Shown here: positions 8,508 to 16,595 of the stretch, piece by piece
Layout: the number at the start of each line of letters is the position of its first letter
Position numbering within the stretch: the stretch's first letter is position 1
Source of the DNA: Litorimonas sp.
GTDB taxonomy: Bacteria > Pseudomonadota > Alphaproteobacteria > Caulobacterales > Maricaulaceae
Assembly: GCA_029936425.1 (NCBI GenBank)
Contig: JAPYSU010000005.1
Coordinates: 124,001 to 188,000 of the forward strand
Reading direction: 5' to 3'
DNA length: 64,000 nucleotides
Program-made: the position numbers and the translations under genes
The notes under the pieces: model-generated
Databases searched by the model: none
Told to the model about the DNA's origin: nothing
Seen by the model: only the letters and a program-made list of their open reading frames with translations

Positions 8508-9684
8508 TCTTTTGATAACGGGCGGGCAGCCTAAACCGCCCCCGCCAGAGGAAAACATTCTCTCAATTGAAGACTTTGCCGGTCATAATAGCGCGGATAT
8601 TTTGCGCGTTGGCGGCGATGAAAGTCTCGAAAATGTCGAGCCTCACCTAGAACGTGCCAAAACAGTTGTTGTGAACTTTCCGGCATTTACGGATGGCCGG
8701 GGATTTTCATTGGGACGGCTTCTGCGTAAACGCGCGGGGTATGAAGGAAAACTCATTGCTGAAGGCCCGCTCATTCCTGACCAATATGCTTTCGCCATGC
8801 AATGCGGTTTTAACGCCGTAAAGCTGGAACAGAACCTATTTGAGCGTCACACAGAAGGTGATTGGTTCAAGGCCTTGGATCAATTTGATCTGACATATCA
8901 GCGGGGATATGCCGTGCCGTCCGGGCCTGCCACCAGCGTTTTGGATGCCCGCCCGACCGGGTTTCGAACAACCGAAAACTCCAAAGACCCATATCATGGG
9001 CTTTCCGCGGAGAGTGCATTAAAAAAAGCGATTGAGGCCTATGGGGGACAGATTGTACTGGCATCCTCTCTTGGCGCGGACTCTGCCGTGCTCCTTCATA
9101 TGGTCTCTGAAATCGAACCCGACCTGCCGATCATCTTTCTCGACACGGGAAAGCACTTTCGGGAAACCTTGGCGTATCGCGATATGCTTATTGACGATTT
9201 GGGGCTGACAAACTTCCAAAATATCCGCCCTGATCCGGCAGAAGTAAAATCTGAAGATCCGAAAGGAGACCTTAATCAGTCTGCCCCGGATGCTTGTTGC
9301 GATCTCCGAAAAGTGCGGCCTCTGGATAAGGTGATCCGTCAGTATGGCGCCCGCATTACGGGACGCAAGCGATACCAGACACCGCAACGCGCGGACATGC
9401 CGATTTTGGAACTTGGCGGAGAACAGGTGAAGGTCAACCCGCTTGCCTATTGGAGCGCGAAAGACGTGACAGCCTATATGCGTCGTCACGACTTGACTCC
9501 GCATCCGATGCTTGCTCTTGGCTATCTCTCGATCGGATGTCAGCCTTGTACGACCCGGGTCTCCGCCGGCGAAGATCCAAGGGCAGGGCGCTGGCGCCAT
9601 TCCGACAAAACCGAATGCGGCATTCACTTTGTAGATGGAAAATGGCAACCCATTCCGGTCAATAAAACCTATGAGGTGTTTTAG
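8497..9684 (+). CDS. cysH: DUF934-CysH fusion: adenylyl-sulfate (APS/PAPS) reductase
   Basis: A 395-residue protein joining two domains usually encoded by separate adjacent genes. Residues about 20-145 are DUF934 (VVVNFPAFTDGRGFSLGRLL, AFAMQCGFNAVKL). Residues about 165-395 are the CysH reductase, with a PP-loop-like SSLGADSAVLL, the cluster pair C267-C268, C348-x2-C351, and the catalytic ECGIHF (Cys374). The four extra cysteines indicate a [4Fe-4S] enzyme of the assimilatory APS-reductase type rather than the cluster-free PAPS type of E. coli. The ATG at 8497 is preceded by AAAGAGG at good spacing and lies inside the end of cysI. There is no stop codon between the domains. Confidence 0.93.
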   Translation: MSTNLLITGGQPKPPPPEENILSIEDFAGHNSADILRVGGDESLENVEPHLERAKTVVVNFPAFTDGRGFSLGRLLRKRAGYEGKLIAEGPLIPDQYAFAMQCGFNAVKLEQNLFERHTEGDWFKALDQFDLTYQRGYAVPSGPATSVLDARPTGFRTTENSKDPYHGLSAESALKKAIEAYGGQIVLASSLGADSAVLLHMVSEIEPDLPIIFLDTGKHFRETLAYRDMLIDDLGLTNFQNIRPDPAEVKSEDPKGDLNQSAPDACCDLRKVRPLDKVIRQYGARITGRKRYQTPQRADMPILELGGEQVKVNPLAYWSAKDVTAYMRRHDLTPHPMLALGYLSIGCQPCTTRVSAGEDPRAGRWRHSDKTECGIHFVDGKWQPIPVNKTYEVF

Positions 9685-9702
9685 GGTTTTTGTCCTAATC
9701 GT

Positions 9703-10311
9703 TTAAGAGTGACGCGATTGAAGCACTTCAATTGCGTCCGTCAATGAGAGTCCCTTAGCCCGCAAGAGTACAATAAGGTGATATAACAAATCGGCGCTCT
9801 CACCTAAGAGGGCTTCGTCGTCTTCGGCGACCGCGGCGAGGGCGGTTTCGACGCCTTCTTCGCCGACCTTTTGCGCGGCGCGGCGCAAGGGCCCCGAAAG
9901 TAATTTTGCGGTGTAGGAATCATCCGGGGAGGCGCCAACGCGGCCTTTGACCACTTTATCGAGGTGCCCCAAAAAGCCCACTCCGCTGGCCCCGTGATCA
10001 CCGAAACAGGACACAGTGCCCCTATGACAAGTTGGCCCTTCCGGGTTTGCCATCACCAGGAGTGTGTCATTATCGCAATCGACCGTCATGGAAATCAGAT
10101 TCAAGTAATTTCCACTGCTTTCGCCCTTCGTCCAAAGCGTTTTGCGAGAACGACTATAGAATGTGACCTGATTAGTCTCATAAGTCTTAGCAACACTTTC
10201 CTTGGACATATACCCTAGCATTAGAACCTGAAGCGTTTGAGCGTCCTGTACAATCGCTGGGACCAGGCCATAACCTTTGTCGAAATTAATATGTTCTGAG
10301 ATGTTCATCAT
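9703..10311 (-). CDS. hisI: bifunctional phosphoribosyl-AMP cyclohydrolase / phosphoribosyl-ATP pyrophosphatase
   Basis: This 202-residue HisIE protein performs histidine steps 2 and 3. The cyclohydrolase half (about 1-115) has FYSRSRKTLWTKGESSGN and the metal-binding DCDNDTLL and GPTCHRGTVSCF segments. The pyrophosphohydrolase half (about 118-202) has KVGEEGVETALAAVAED and ESADLLYHLIVLL. The fused form is typical of enterobacterial-type operons; most alphaproteobacteria carry separate hisI and hisE. It is the last gene of the his operon, overlaps hisF by 4 bp, and faces the cysH gene with only 18 bp between the stops. Confidence 0.95.
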   Translation of the reverse strand: MMNISEHINFDKGYGLVPAIVQDAQTLQVLMLGYMSKESVAKTYETNQVTFYSRSRKTLWTKGESSGNYLNLISMTVDCDNDTLLVMANPEGPTCHRGTVSCFGDHGASGVGFLGHLDKVVKGRVGASPDDSYTAKLLSGPLRRAAQKVGEEGVETALAAVAEDDEALLGESADLLYHLIVLLRAKGLSLTDAIEVLQSRHS

Positions 10312-11075
10312 AATCTTATCGCTATCCCGGAGTTCGAGAGGTCTGACTTCAAGGTTGGAATGGATATAATATTTTTATGAAAGACGCTGGCGGCGAGCGC
10401 GCCGTCTACATTGGCCTGCTCAAATACATCTTTGAAATGGGAAATTTCACCTGCTCCGCCGCTGGCAATGAGAGGTACGGCGCACACGTTCCGTACGGCG
10501 GCGAGCTGTTTAATGTCATAGCCCTTGCGGACGCCGTCCTGATTCATACAATTAAGCACGATTTCGCCCGCTCCGCGTTCGCAGGCCTCTTCTACCCATG
10601 ACAGGGTTTCGCGGCCCGTTTCACGTTGCTTATTCGGGTCGCCTGTGTGAGAGCGGACCCGATAGGTTCCTTTATCTTCAAAACTATCAATTCCAACCAC
10701 AATACATTGCTGGCCGAAAGCGTCGCTCATTTCGGTAATGAGGCTCGGGTTCATCAGCGCCGGAGAGTTGATACTGATCTTGTCGGCGCCTGCGGCCAAC
10801 CTGGCGCCAGCGGCCTCAACCGTTTTAATTCCGCCCGCAACACAAAAAGGAATATCAAGGACTTGTGAAACTTTCTTCACCCAATCCGGACTGACAGATC
10901 GGTCATCTACTGACGCTGTGATGTCATAAAAGACAAGCTCATCCGCGCCCGCGTCGCGGTAGCGTAGCGCTAAATCCAGAATGCCGCCAACATCCTCATG
11001 ATTCTTAAACTGTACACCTTTGACGACGCGTCCTTCGCGGACGTCTAGGCAGGGTATTATACGTCTCGCTAACAT
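10308..11075 (-). CDS. hisF: imidazole glycerol phosphate synthase, cyclase subunit
   Basis: A 255-residue TIM-barrel protein that uses ammonia from HisH to form imidazole-glycerol phosphate and AICAR. The N-terminus IIPCLDVREGRVVKGVQFKN carries the first catalytic Asp. VVGIDSFED carries the second, and NMNQDGVRKGYD-like and LIASGGAG phosphate-binding loops follow. The VQF-N-H, IPFCVAGGIK and MNQDGVR-GYD stretches match the gammaproteobacterial HisF type as I recall it, not the usual alphaproteobacterial VNF/GGGVR type. The start overlaps the hisA stop by 7 bp. Confidence 0.95.
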   Translation of the reverse strand: MLARRIIPCLDVREGRVVKGVQFKNHEDVGGILDLALRYRDAGADELVFYDITASVDDRSVSPDWVKKVSQVLDIPFCVAGGIKTVEAAGARLAAGADKISINSPALMNPSLITEMSDAFGQQCIVVGIDSFEDKGTYRVRSHTGDPNKQRETGRETLSWVEEACERGAGEIVLNCMNQDGVRKGYDIKQLAAVRNVCAVPLIASGGAGEISHFKDVFEQANVDGALAASVFHKNIISIPTLKSDLSNSGIAIRL

Positions 11076-11794
11076 GCCACTGCATCTGAAACCGAGAACT
11101 TGTTCTCGTAAAGTGCCTTACCGATAATGATTCCGTGAGGTTTCAAGGCTTTAAGCGCCTTAACATCTTTGATCGAGCCCACGCCGCCAGAGGTAATCAC
11201 GTTTAAAGTTGGGTAATTGGACTGAACCTCTTTATAAAGATCAACATTCGAGCCGCCCAGAACGCCGTCCCGGCCAATATCCGTAATCAAAACCGTATTA
11301 AGGCCGGATCCGGAATAATCATCCAATATTTCCCAAAGGGATCTCTTGCCCGCTTCCAACCACCCCCGGGTTGCGGGGAAAGGCACGCCATTCTCGTCCA
11401 AATTCACGTCCAGAGCGACAACAATTTTAGAAGGGGTGACTTCATTCAGCCAGAATTTGACCATTTGCGGATTCGTCACGGAGAGAGAGCCGACCACAAC
11501 CCGGTCTATACCGCCGTCAAGAAGCCGCTGAATCTGCGAAAGGTCACGGATGCCACCGCCGGTTTGAACCTTGAGCCCGCTTTCTGCGGCAATTTTCATA
11601 ATCAAATCAGACTGAGATGACTTGCCGTGCTTCGCGCCGTCGAGATCTACAATGTGCATTCGCTCTGCGCCTTCTGCGGCAAAGCGTTTAGCGACGTCGA
11701 TAGGATCCTCGTCGTAATCGGTACGTTGATTAAAGTCGCCTTTGTACAGGCGGACGCAGCGTCCATTTATAAGATCAATAGCCGGGATAATCAT
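11069..11794 (-). CDS. hisA: phosphoribosylformimino-5-aminoimidazole carboxamide ribotide isomerase
   Basis: A 241-residue TIM-barrel isomerase, fourth step of histidine synthesis. Motifs are MIIPAIDLINGRCVRLYKGD with the catalytic Asp, VQTGGGIRDLSQIQRLL, the second catalytic Asp in LITDIGRDGVLGG, and ITSGGVGSIKDVKAL. Length is normal. It sits between hisH (4-bp overlap) and hisF (7-bp overlap), as in enteric his operons. Confidence 0.95.
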   Translation of the reverse strand: MIIPAIDLINGRCVRLYKGDFNQRTDYDEDPIDVAKRFAAEGAERMHIVDLDGAKHGKSSQSDLIMKIAAESGLKVQTGGGIRDLSQIQRLLDGGIDRVVVGSLSVTNPQMVKFWLNEVTPSKIVVALDVNLDENGVPFPATRGWLEAGKRSLWEILDDYSGSGLNTVLITDIGRDGVLGGSNVDLYKEVQSNYPTLNVITSGGVGSIKDVKALKALKPHGIIIGKALYENKFSVSDAVAC

Positions 11795-12390
11795 GCGGGC
11801 AGGTCCAGAAAATTCTTCAATATACGTGAACCCGTGGCACTACTGCGTTCCGGGTGAAACTGGCAACCCCTGAAATTGCCTTGCCGTATAATGGCGCTGA
11901 AAGAACTACCATAATCGCATTTCATCAGCGTGTAATCGCCGACAGGGGCAGCAAAGGAGTGAACGAAATAAGCATACTCATCCTCATTGATTCCTTTTAA
12001 TAACGGATCCTCTTTTACGGTTGAAAGCGTATTCCAGCCCATATGCGGGCTTGGATTATTTTGGGTGTCCAGGGCTCCGACATGGCCTTTGACAACTCCA
12101 AAGCCTTCAACTTGCTGATCTCCTTCTTCCAATGTTTCAAATAAGAGCTGCATTCCCAGGCAAATACCCAAAACAGGTTGCTTCAATCCCCGCACCACGG
12201 GGACGAGATTTCGATCTCGGATTTTTTCCATGGCATAAGGCGCACTGCCAACACCTGGCAGAACAACGCGCTCGGCCTGTTCTATGCGACTAGCCACAGC
12301 CGTAATTTCAGACTCAACGCCCAATCGCCCAAAGGCAAAAGCGACCGAAGAAAGATTAGCGCAGCCCGTATCGATTATAATCAAACTCAC
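11791..12390 (-). CDS. hisH: imidazole glycerol phosphate synthase, glutaminase subunit
   Basis: A 199-residue class-I glutamine amidotransferase that feeds ammonia to HisF. The nucleophile elbow is LGICLGMQLL and the His/Glu pair is in GCQFHPERS. It starts IIIDTGCANLSSV, the form found in gammaproteobacterial HisH, where alphaproteobacteria usually read DYGSGN. It overlaps both the hisCB and hisA genes by 4 bp. Confidence 0.95.
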   Translation of the reverse strand: MSLIIIDTGCANLSSVAFAFGRLGVESEITAVASRIEQAERVVLPGVGSAPYAMEKIRDRNLVPVVRGLKQPVLGICLGMQLLFETLEEGDQQVEGFGVVKGHVGALDTQNNPSPHMGWNTLSTVKEDPLLKGINEDEYAYFVHSFAAPVGDYTLMKCDYGSSFSAIIRQGNFRGCQFHPERSSATGSRILKNFLDLPA

Positions 12391-14036
12391 GCAAGCATAC
12401 CTTTGGTCGACGGCATTTCTGACGTGCCGGTTTTGGCAAAGGCGGGACGCAGCGCGCGGCCCACGCCTTTAAAACAGGCTTCAACAATGTGGTGGGAATT
12501 ATCACCCTGCACATCAATATGAATCGCCGCGCCAAGGCTCTGCGCCAGACTTTCGAAAAAGTGCGGGCACATTTCGACCGGGAATTCACCAATATGATCT
12601 GTCGGGAAAGTGCCTTTAAAAACAGCCGCCGGACGACCTGACAGATCGATAGCGACTTTAGCCTGAGTCTCATCCATCGGCATCACAAAACCGTACCGTC
12701 CAATACCGGCCTTGTTTCCTAAGGCCTGCCGCAGAGCCTCTCCGAAGGCGAGGGCGGTATCTTCCACCGTATGGTGGGCATCAATTTCCAGATCGCCCTT
12801 ACAGGTAAGACGCAATCCCATCCCGCCATGTTTGGCGATCTGTTCTAGCATATGATCGAAAAAACCTAGCCCGGTTTCAATTTCGACCTTGGACGTGTCA
12901 TCAAGATTGACGCGTACGGCGATGTCGGTCTCTTTGGTTGTGCGAAAGATTTCTCCAACACGTTCAGCTTTGTCATCGGCGACGACACCAAAGGCTTTCA
13001 GGGCGAGTGTATTTTCCGCCGGAGAACCAATGGATATGCGCATGCGGCCAGTTGTTGATCGATAATCGCGAATTTTAATAGCTCGCTTGCTTAGTTCTCT
13101 GATTAAACCTTCATCCTCTTTCACTTCTAAGAGCAAAAAGTTTGCTGCAGAGGGATAAACGGCTTTCACGAAAGGCGATTTTTTGAGCTCTTTCGCCATA
13201 CGTTCGCGTTCTTCCAGCGTTTCAGCCAAACGCTCAGCATGAACGCCCATTGCGGCTGGGGCGAGGGCGCTCAAAATTGCATTCTCAACAGGCCTGGCAA
13301 TCGGATAAGGCGGTAAGACTTTAAGCATCAACTCAATCACCCGCTCATCTGCAATTGCGCACCCGCCGCGCACTCCGGCAAGAGCGTAAGCTTTGGACAG
13401 CGTCCGTAGAATAACAAGATTGGGATAGTCGGTTATATCGCCAATAAAGCTCTCACTTTCAGAAAACTCGATATACGCCTCATCTACCACGATAAAGGTG
13501 TCGGGAAATGCTGTCGCCAATTCCAATACAGAATTACGAGCAATTTCATTGCCGGTCGGATTGTTTGGCGAGCAAATGAAAATAGCCTTGAGCTTTTTCG
13601 TCTCCGATGCGGCTTTATGAATACCCTCTACATCCCAATCATAGGTGTCAGATAGCGGCACTTCGATAGTTTTGGCGCCCTGAATATCCGCTACAGTTTT
13701 GTAGTAACCAAAGGTCGGAGGGCATATCAAAATACTGTCCTGACCGTCTTCACAAAAAGTCCGAAGCAGGATCTCAATGCCTTCATCTGCACCTCGCCCG
13801 ACCAGTATGCGCTGGGGCTTTGTGCCGTAAATATCGGCCAAGCGCTGACGCAGAGCAGGCGGTTGTTGCTCAGGGTAGCGGTTATAATTCCCGACCCCCG
13901 TCACCGGCGGAGGCGCATAAGGATTTTCATTCGCATCCAAGTGTAAAGCGTCTGTGCTTCCGCCTCGAGCAGAATAGCTGTCAAACGCCAGCACCGCTTT
14001 GCGGGCAATTGAATATGGCCAGTCAGTTTTAGTCAT
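12387..14036 (-). CDS. hisC: HisC-HisB fusion: histidinol-phosphate aminotransferase + imidazoleglycerol-phosphate dehydratase
   Basis: One 549-residue reading frame encodes two histidine enzymes. Residues 1 to about 355 are a fold-type-I aminotransferase with LDANENPY, the CSPNNPTGN segment, the PLP lysine in RTLSKAYALAG (Lys215) and RMRISIG. Residues about 366-549 are a complete IGP dehydratase, with TGLGFFDHMLEQI, the metal-binding HHTVEDTALAFGEAL (His421, His422) and a second histidine pair in NSHHIVEACFK. The histidinol-phosphatase domain that precedes the dehydratase in E. coli HisB is absent; the junction segment RTTKETDI resembles the start of the dehydratase part of enteric HisB. No stop or frameshift is visible at the junction. 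It overlaps hisD and hisH by 8 and 4 bp. Confidence 0.94.
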   Translation of the reverse strand: MTKTDWPYSIARKAVLAFDSYSARGGSTDALHLDANENPYAPPPVTGVGNYNRYPEQQPPALRQRLADIYGTKPQRILVGRGADEGIEILLRTFCEDGQDSILICPPTFGYYKTVADIQGAKTIEVPLSDTYDWDVEGIHKAASETKKLKAIFICSPNNPTGNEIARNSVLELATAFPDTFIVVDEAYIEFSESESFIGDITDYPNLVILRTLSKAYALAGVRGGCAIADERVIELMLKVLPPYPIARPVENAILSALAPAAMGVHAERLAETLEERERMAKELKKSPFVKAVYPSAANFLLLEVKEDEGLIRELSKRAIKIRDYRSTTGRMRISIGSPAENTLALKAFGVVADDKAERVGEIFRTTKETDIAVRVNLDDTSKVEIETGLGFFDHMLEQIAKHGGMGLRLTCKGDLEIDAHHTVEDTALAFGEALRQALGNKAGIGRYGFVMPMDETQAKVAIDLSGRPAAVFKGTFPTDHIGEFPVEMCPHFFESLAQSLGAAIHIDVQGDNSHHIVEACFKGVGRALRPAFAKTGTSEMPSTKGMLA

Positions 14037-15330
14037 TAAGCGTCTCCAATCGTAGTGAGACGGCCCGTCTATGGGCTTCCAGTTCTTCCATCGTCGCGAG
14101 TCTCTCCACGGTAGGGCCGAGGTTTTTTAAACCCTTTTTGGTCAGGCGTTGCACGCTGATATATTTGATAAAGCTTTCCAGGGTGACGCCGGAGTAAGAC
14201 CGCGCCGCGCCATAAGTCGGTAGGGTATGGTTCGTACCGCTCGCATAATCACCGACAGCTTCCGGCGTCCACGGACCAAGAAAAATTGACCCTGCATTGC
14301 GAATGTTTGGCACCAGCATTTCCGGATCTTTCATCTGGATTATCAAATGCTCAGGCGCGTAACGATTGACGATATCGACTACATCGGCTCGGCTCTCGGC
14401 AATAATCATGCGCGCATAATCCAGCGCTTGCTCTGCGATTTCTTTACGCGGCAGACTTTGAAGCTGTTCCTGCACCGCGTCTTCAATTTCTTGCGCCTTG
14501 TCCGAAGAAGTCGAGACGCAAACAACTTGTGCAAGGGTGTCATGCTCCGCTTGGCTAAGCAAATCAGACGCCACGAATGTCGCATTGGATTTCCGCCCTG
14601 CTAAAACCATGGCTTCTGATGGCCCTGCCGGGAGGTCAATACCCGGCCCGCCGGGTTCCTGGGCGGCTAGGGATTTCGCTGTGGCCACCCAAGCATTCCC
14701 GGGACCAAATATCTTGTCACATTTTGGGATGGTTTCCGTGCCGTAAGCTAATGCGGCTATGGCCTGCGCGCCTCCGCATGCATAGACGGCGGTAACGCCA
14801 CATCGATAGGCGGCAGCCAATATGGCTTGGTTAACTTGACCATTCTTTGCGGGCGGCGTCACGATAATTCGGTTGCGAACGCCTGCGACTTTGGCGGGAA
14901 TAGCCAGCATTAACAGAGTTGAAACAAGAGGGGCCGTTCCTCCCGGCACATAAAGCCCCGCCGTACTAATCGCGCGTGATTCCCGACGGCAATAAACACC
15001 CTTCATAGTCTTTACGGAGATATCCTGGGGTTTTTGAGCGAGATGAAACTGCTCGATATTGCTCTTGGCTGTTTCAATGGCTGTTTTATCTGCGTCGGGC
15101 AGGGCCTCCCATGCAGACTCCAGCTTTTCTTCTGGAATGAGGAAGGACTGGGACGAGACGCCGTCAAATTTCGTCGTGTAATCTTTGACCGCTTTATCAC
15201 CGTTGGATTTAACCCCTGCCATTATCTCTCGTACAGATGCAACGAGCTTGTCATCCGCAATAGCCGCGGGGCGGGAGAGGGCGTTCTTACGCATCTCTTC
15301 CGATAAATCTGACCAGTAGAAACGCTCCAT
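14029..15330 (-). CDS. hisD: histidinol dehydrogenase
   Basis: A 433-residue zinc enzyme that oxidises histidinol to histidine in two NAD-dependent steps. Visible motifs are GLYVPGGTAPLVSTLLMLAIPAKVAG, ACGGAQAIAALAYGTE, the long signature from KIFGPGNAWVATAK through IDLPAGPSE, DLLSQAEHD with catalytic/zinc residues, and NAGSIFLGPWTPEAVGDYASG with the downstream NHTLPT. Length is standard. The stop overlaps the hisCB start by 8 bp and the start lies 2 bp after hisG. Confidence 0.95.
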   Translation of the reverse strand: MERFYWSDLSEEMRKNALSRPAAIADDKLVASVREIMAGVKSNGDKAVKDYTTKFDGVSSQSFLIPEEKLESAWEALPDADKTAIETAKSNIEQFHLAQKPQDISVKTMKGVYCRRESRAISTAGLYVPGGTAPLVSTLLMLAIPAKVAGVRNRIIVTPPAKNGQVNQAILAAAYRCGVTAVYACGGAQAIAALAYGTETIPKCDKIFGPGNAWVATAKSLAAQEPGGPGIDLPAGPSEAMVLAGRKSNATFVASDLLSQAEHDTLAQVVCVSTSSDKAQEIEDAVQEQLQSLPRKEIAEQALDYARMIIAESRADVVDIVNRYAPEHLIIQMKDPEMLVPNIRNAGSIFLGPWTPEAVGDYASGTNHTLPTYGAARSYSGVTLESFIKYISVQRLTKKGLKNLGPTVERLATMEELEAHRRAVSLRLETLND

Positions 15331-15332
15331 GA

Positions 15333-16217
15333 CTAACTCATCATCTTTTCGATCGGTAAGACCAAAATTGCCCGGGCGCCTAGAGCTTTTAAATCTTCAA
15401 GAGTTTCCCAGAAAATATTTTCTGTGCAGACAGCCTGTAGCGCAACGAGATTGTCTTTGCCTGCCAGAGGAATAATTGTCGGAGAGTCCGATCCCGGAAG
15501 CAATTCCGTAATAGCCTCGACCTTATCCTTGGGCGCATTGAGCATAATATATTTCGTTTCAGAGGACTTGATTACGCCGTCAATGCGGCTCATCAATTTG
15601 CTAAGAAGCGCTTGTTTATCAGAAGAGAGCTTACGGCCAGACTGAATCAAAACAGCTTCACTCTCCAATATAGTTTCAAATGCAATGAGCCCGTTGGCTT
15701 CGAGCGTTGCGCCCGAAGATACCAGATCGCAAATAGTTTCCGCTATTCCGATAGACGGTGCCAATTCGACCGCGCCTTTCATCTCAACAGATTTAGCAGA
15801 AATACCGCGCTCTTTGAGAAAGTTTCCAAGCACGCCAGGATAGGTTGTGGCGATGCGGGTTCCGTCTAACTGCTCTGTCTTGCTGATGTCCCCATCGCTT
15901 GGAGCCGCTAGGGACAGTTTGCAACGCGAAAAACCCAGACGCATAGTGATTTCGGCGTCCAGTCCTTCACGACTGACGAGTTGTTCTTCTACAAGAACAT
16001 TCTCTCCAACAATACCAATATCGGCGGCGTCATTGGCAACAAAACTCGGAATATCATCGTCGCGGACAAGTAAAAGATCGATTGGCATGTTTTTCACGCG
16101 GGCGAGCAATCCGCCGCCGCGTATCGCAAAGCGCAAACCACACTTTTTCAGAAGTTCGAAGCTATCATCAGCCAAGCGCCCCTTTTTTTGAAGAGCAATT
16201 CTCAAACGATCGGTCAT
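15333..16217 (-). CDS. hisG: ATP phosphoribosyltransferase, long form
   Basis: A 294-residue enzyme for the first committed step of histidine synthesis, condensing ATP and PRPP. The length and a C-terminal segment after about residue 225 (ETKYIMLNAPKDKVEAITELLPG) identify the long, self-regulated HisG with its own feedback domain, as in E. coli. Many alphaproteobacteria instead use short HisG with HisZ. The N-terminus LRIALQKKGRLADDSFELLKKCGL and the PRPP loop (GATLEANGL) are as in the enteric family. The start overlaps the TrpR-like gene by 4 bp. Confidence 0.94.
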   Translation of the reverse strand: MTDRLRIALQKKGRLADDSFELLKKCGLRFAIRGGGLLARVKNMPIDLLLVRDDDIPSFVANDAADIGIVGENVLVEEQLVSREGLDAEITMRLGFSRCKLSLAAPSDGDISKTEQLDGTRIATTYPGVLGNFLKERGISAKSVEMKGAVELAPSIGIAETICDLVSSGATLEANGLIAFETILESEAVLIQSGRKLSSDKQALLSKLMSRIDGVIKSSETKYIMLNAPKDKVEAITELLPGSDSPTIIPLAGKDNLVALQAVCTENIFWETLEDLKALGARAILVLPIEKMMS

Positions 16218-16501
16218 GTCTCTACTTTCGATTTTTCGTCGGCTATTTTGTCGAGGGCATAGCGATAGCCACCATGAGGCTCATCGCGTAAAAATCTGGC
16301 GACGCGGCCAATCGTTGTTGTGCTGACACCTGTTTTGGCTCGTATATCTCGATAGGAGAGCTCGTCTTGCTCTAAAAGCTGAGCAACGGCCCAGCGCTCC
16401 GTCATAGCCCTGCGTTCGGCGGGCGTACAGAGGTCTGTCAGAAAAGCCGCAACGGCCTTGTCCGTATCCAATTTCGCCAAAGTTTTTTCAAGTGTCTGCA
16501 T
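16214..16501 (-). CDS. YerC/YecD-type TrpR-related regulator, probable his-operon regulator
   Basis: A 95-residue protein of the TrpR-like YerC/YecD family. It has an N-terminal helical part (AVAAFLTDLCTPAERRAMTERW) and a helix-turn-helix near residues 50-70 (SYRDIRAKTGVSTTTIGRVARFL). It is the first gene of the his operon, with a 4-bp overlap to hisG. Known relatives are found ahead of hisG in some gammaproteobacteria, so control of histidine synthesis, perhaps with histidine as corepressor, is a reasonable inference. Direct repeats of GTGCTA lie just upstream of its start. Confidence 0.85.
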   Translation of the reverse strand: MQTLEKTLAKLDTDKAVAAFLTDLCTPAERRAMTERWAVAQLLEQDELSYRDIRAKTGVSTTTIGRVARFLRDEPHGGYRYALDKIADEKSKVET

Positions 16502-16512
16502 GATGTCTCACT

Positions 16513-16526
16513 GTGCTATCGTGCTA
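16513..16526. promoter_or_regulatory. Tandem GTGCTA repeat upstream of the his operon, candidate operator
   Basis: GTGCTA occurs twice with an 8-bp period (GTGCTATCGTGCTA) directly before the TrpR-like gene that opens the his operon. TrpR-type proteins bind tandem or dyad half-sites spaced by about one turn or less. The assignment is inference from position. Confidence 0.35.
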
Positions 16527-16595
16527 ATACAGACACACATAAAGACTGCAAGAGTAAAATGCCAGTAAATATGTAAAAAGGTCTAATATCTGTCT

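Noticed and set aside
16502..16595. Histidine attenuator with leader peptide
   Set aside because: No short frame with a run of His codons and no terminator/antiterminator pair is visible.
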